NCBI GenBank assembly: GCA_013360915.1
Contig: JABWAT010000013.1
Location: 1 to 64,000 of the forward strand
Direction of reading: 5' to 3'
DNA: 64,000 nt
Source of the DNA: Bacteroidota bacterium
Lineage (GTDB): Bacteria; Bacteroidota; JABWAT01
The notes under the pieces were generated by a model, which did not search any database, was not told where the DNA came from, and saw only the letters and a list, made by a program, of their open reading frames with translations. Below are positions 63,501 to 64,000 of the stretch, piece by piece (the first letter of the stretch is position 1; each line of letters begins with the position of its first letter). The translations under genes were made by a program, and so were the position numbers.

Positions 63501-64000
63501 AATGCACTTTCTTTTGATGGACTATCCACCATGGTTTCTCTGGATAATTCCATTCAGTTTGCTGGTTCATCGTTTACCATTGAAGCCTGGGTGAAGGTCT
63601 ATGGCAGTTTTGTGATGCGAAAGGCGGTTACCATCGGCGGGTCGGTGGAAGCCGGGGTGAACAATGAAAACCAATGGTACTTCTACCTGAACGGAACTGA
63701 GATTTTAAGTGAGGTGACGCTCGAAGATACGCTCTGGCATCATCTTGCGGTTGCATTCAATGCGGGTACGAATCAGATGGATTTATATGTGGATGGGTTC
63801 CTGGCAGCAACCGGAATGACTCAATCTGGTTTGAATACCGATTCGGATGTGTATCTGGGCGACTTGTCGGGTGAATCGGATTATTTCTACGGTCAGATTG
63901 ATGAGGTTCGGTTCTGGAATAGTTACCGGTCGGAATCTGAGATTCTGAATAACCGAGATGTACATCTGGATGGAAGCCATCCGAATCTGCTGGGGATGTA
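60582..64000 (+). CDS. Giant secreted LamG/FN3/cleaved-adhesin protein (3' end outside window)
   Basis: At least 1139 residues; the frame stays open to the window edge. GAAGGG lies 7 bases before the ATG, which opens a signal peptide (WISGLVIGYLGLTASAFA). Domains in order: a putative Ig (He_PIG-like) domain whose two halves are separated by an inserted jelly-roll-type region (about 60-200), FN3 (260-353), LamG (356-530), FN3 (568-660), a cleaved-adhesin-like domain (663-876), FN3 (878-970), and a second LamG from about 972. It should be exported to the surface and bind carbohydrate or matrix. Any C-terminal sorting signal is out of view. Confidence 0.85.
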   Translation, partial: MKQWISGLVIGYLGLTASAFAAANNPPAFTSPSPVGPVLYSVPFSHAISATDSESDPITFYTLGAEQPDASHQTGYYWATGYQSVIWQSFTTEVTGFLTKAGMQCAGNTSMGRQALTIYAGTGTSGAVLYSDTLDFGPILDYHTISIPVSAGILVESGQVYTIAVTNATGYMIEDLYSNPYPAGQSSWSGSSDFQFITRVQPLNSTTGYSWLNLNDNEDGTGELTGLPLASDAGTVSITLVAFAAGQFATQSVSFTVESPVPAPADLQAAAGNETITLTWDPVTHPMAVRYLLYGGSSPNPTTLIDSIGNLPDTSYTVTGLPNNEIRYFRMRVRDDQGGLSRFSAETYAVPVQEAGLAFNFNGITSISFPRTVQNDFTIEFWMQSTQIAGGTGQWWQAPGLVDAESNSRPDDFGVSFGAGRVVFGVGNGSTDTSIAGPYIADGGWHHVAATRSQSTGVFQLYVDGVLVATGLGGTNTLDASEVIRIGQVNPASHFFNGNMDDIRIWNVVRSESEIREYFGTRLTGKEPGLVTYLNFDEQVGVPVLDYSRQPSTLTVSGNQYKLSSYAMLPFNVRNLAGTPENSVVKLSWSPNREGDIAFYRVARGTVNNYYQSSPLASELTDTVFTDEVGEGDHLFFYWVTATDQSGRDGGFGTSAMVSSVDSAFTSVVSFDGPFLPVGWEIVNPDDSYTWQVVDVNYSGGGEESIQSQDRPDGRSGKGKPGQTPVLLASPSESGAISAVGPNYAARMNFYSYGTIGQADTLKTKLFRVEPKSWLKFDLAYRGYDGSYVDSLKVIVLPDNPAEPKVKLFEKSTFSGLNSIRGQQYSSFVPSYPAAWGERGFDLSAWEGQLIRIAFVSVTGYGNNLYIDNVRVDRGLPTPQTPVTLGSDGQVQVAWSPVTGSNFKQYVVKGAIQGDELVTLGTTPEGNPLDTVFVHTGLENGTIWEYQVAAVNEQDSVGNWSVVKTGIPVTGAGNALSFDGLSTMVSLDNSIQFAGSSFTIEAWVKVYGSFVMRKAVTIGGSVEAGVNNENQWYFYLNGTEILSEVTLEDTLWHHLAVAFNAGTNQMDLYVDGFLAATGMTQSGLNTDSDVYLGDLSGESDYFYGQIDEVRFWNSYRSESEILNNRDVHLDGSHPNLLGM

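Overview
This 64 kb window looks like chromosomal DNA of an uncultured-type bacterium of the Bacteroidota/Chlorobi (FCB) branch. The reasons are Rhs proteins with the DPxDE..SPYxYVGNNP core ending, a TonB receptor with a carboxypeptidase-regulatory-like domain, a one-protein propeller/Y_Y_Y histidine kinase beside a GH43 enzyme, and a LamG/FN3 surface protein. Many backbone genes have clear purine-rich ribosome binding sites, which is unusual for classical Bacteroidia, so a deeper FCB lineage is possible. The rank is inference only. No rRNA, tRNA, CRISPR, transposase or integrase was recognised.

Layout. 1-5.3 kb is a decayed polymorphic-toxin (Rhs) locus. A broken Rhs core is followed by stacked C-terminal toxin/immunity cassettes. 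Each stack is bounded on the left by, or decays from, the same Rhs junction sequence and is closed on the right by a copied 5' piece of an OmpH-like gene. 5.8-16.8 kb is mostly minus-strand backbone: small-molecule modification enzymes (Vat-like and GNAT acetyltransferases, a VOC protein), a TfoX-like protein, an acyltransferase, a TonB receptor with a YhcH protein, an S41 lipoprotein and a 7TM AraC-type regulator. 17.2-22.8 kb is a plus-strand signalling operon: CheY, CheX, an ammonium transporter fused to a CheA-like kinase, and a receiver-cyclase with degenerate catalytic residues. It is followed by a small gene behind a textbook sigma-54 promoter, and the whole reads as an ammonium-sensing phosphorelay. 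22.8-28.5 kb holds copper export (CopA plus a small HMA protein) and small enzymes and lipoproteins. 28.5-42.8 kb is carbohydrate-related: GH43 divergent from a hybrid sensor kinase, an ECF sigma operon with two Spy/LTXXQ-like proteins, and a divergent GH13/GH133 glucan pair. 42.9-46.8 kb has small genes including a rifampin ADP-ribosyltransferase (Arr), a pentapeptide-repeat protein and a DUF4160/DUF2442 pair.

46.9-59.9 kb is an AT-rich accessory island. Two attC-like hairpins bound a 742-bp cassette with two tiny membrane proteins. Next comes an 11.5-kb five-gene minus-strand defence operon: a Ser/Thr kinase-SF1 helicase fusion and a PLD nuclease (together a type I Mokosh system), a type III-like methyltransferase and restriction helicase-nuclease, and an AIPR protein. 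The ends of this block carry collinear inverted leaders that start GTTATGCAC, each followed by a conserved hairpin. This is the strongest candidate for a mobile composite defence unit. From 60.6 kb to the window edge runs the start of a giant secreted LamG/FN3/cleaved-adhesin protein.

Intergenic DNA carries two repeat families worth noting: REP-like palindromes at 0.3 and 5.6 kb, and period-7 tandem repeats that often lie just beyond stop codons.
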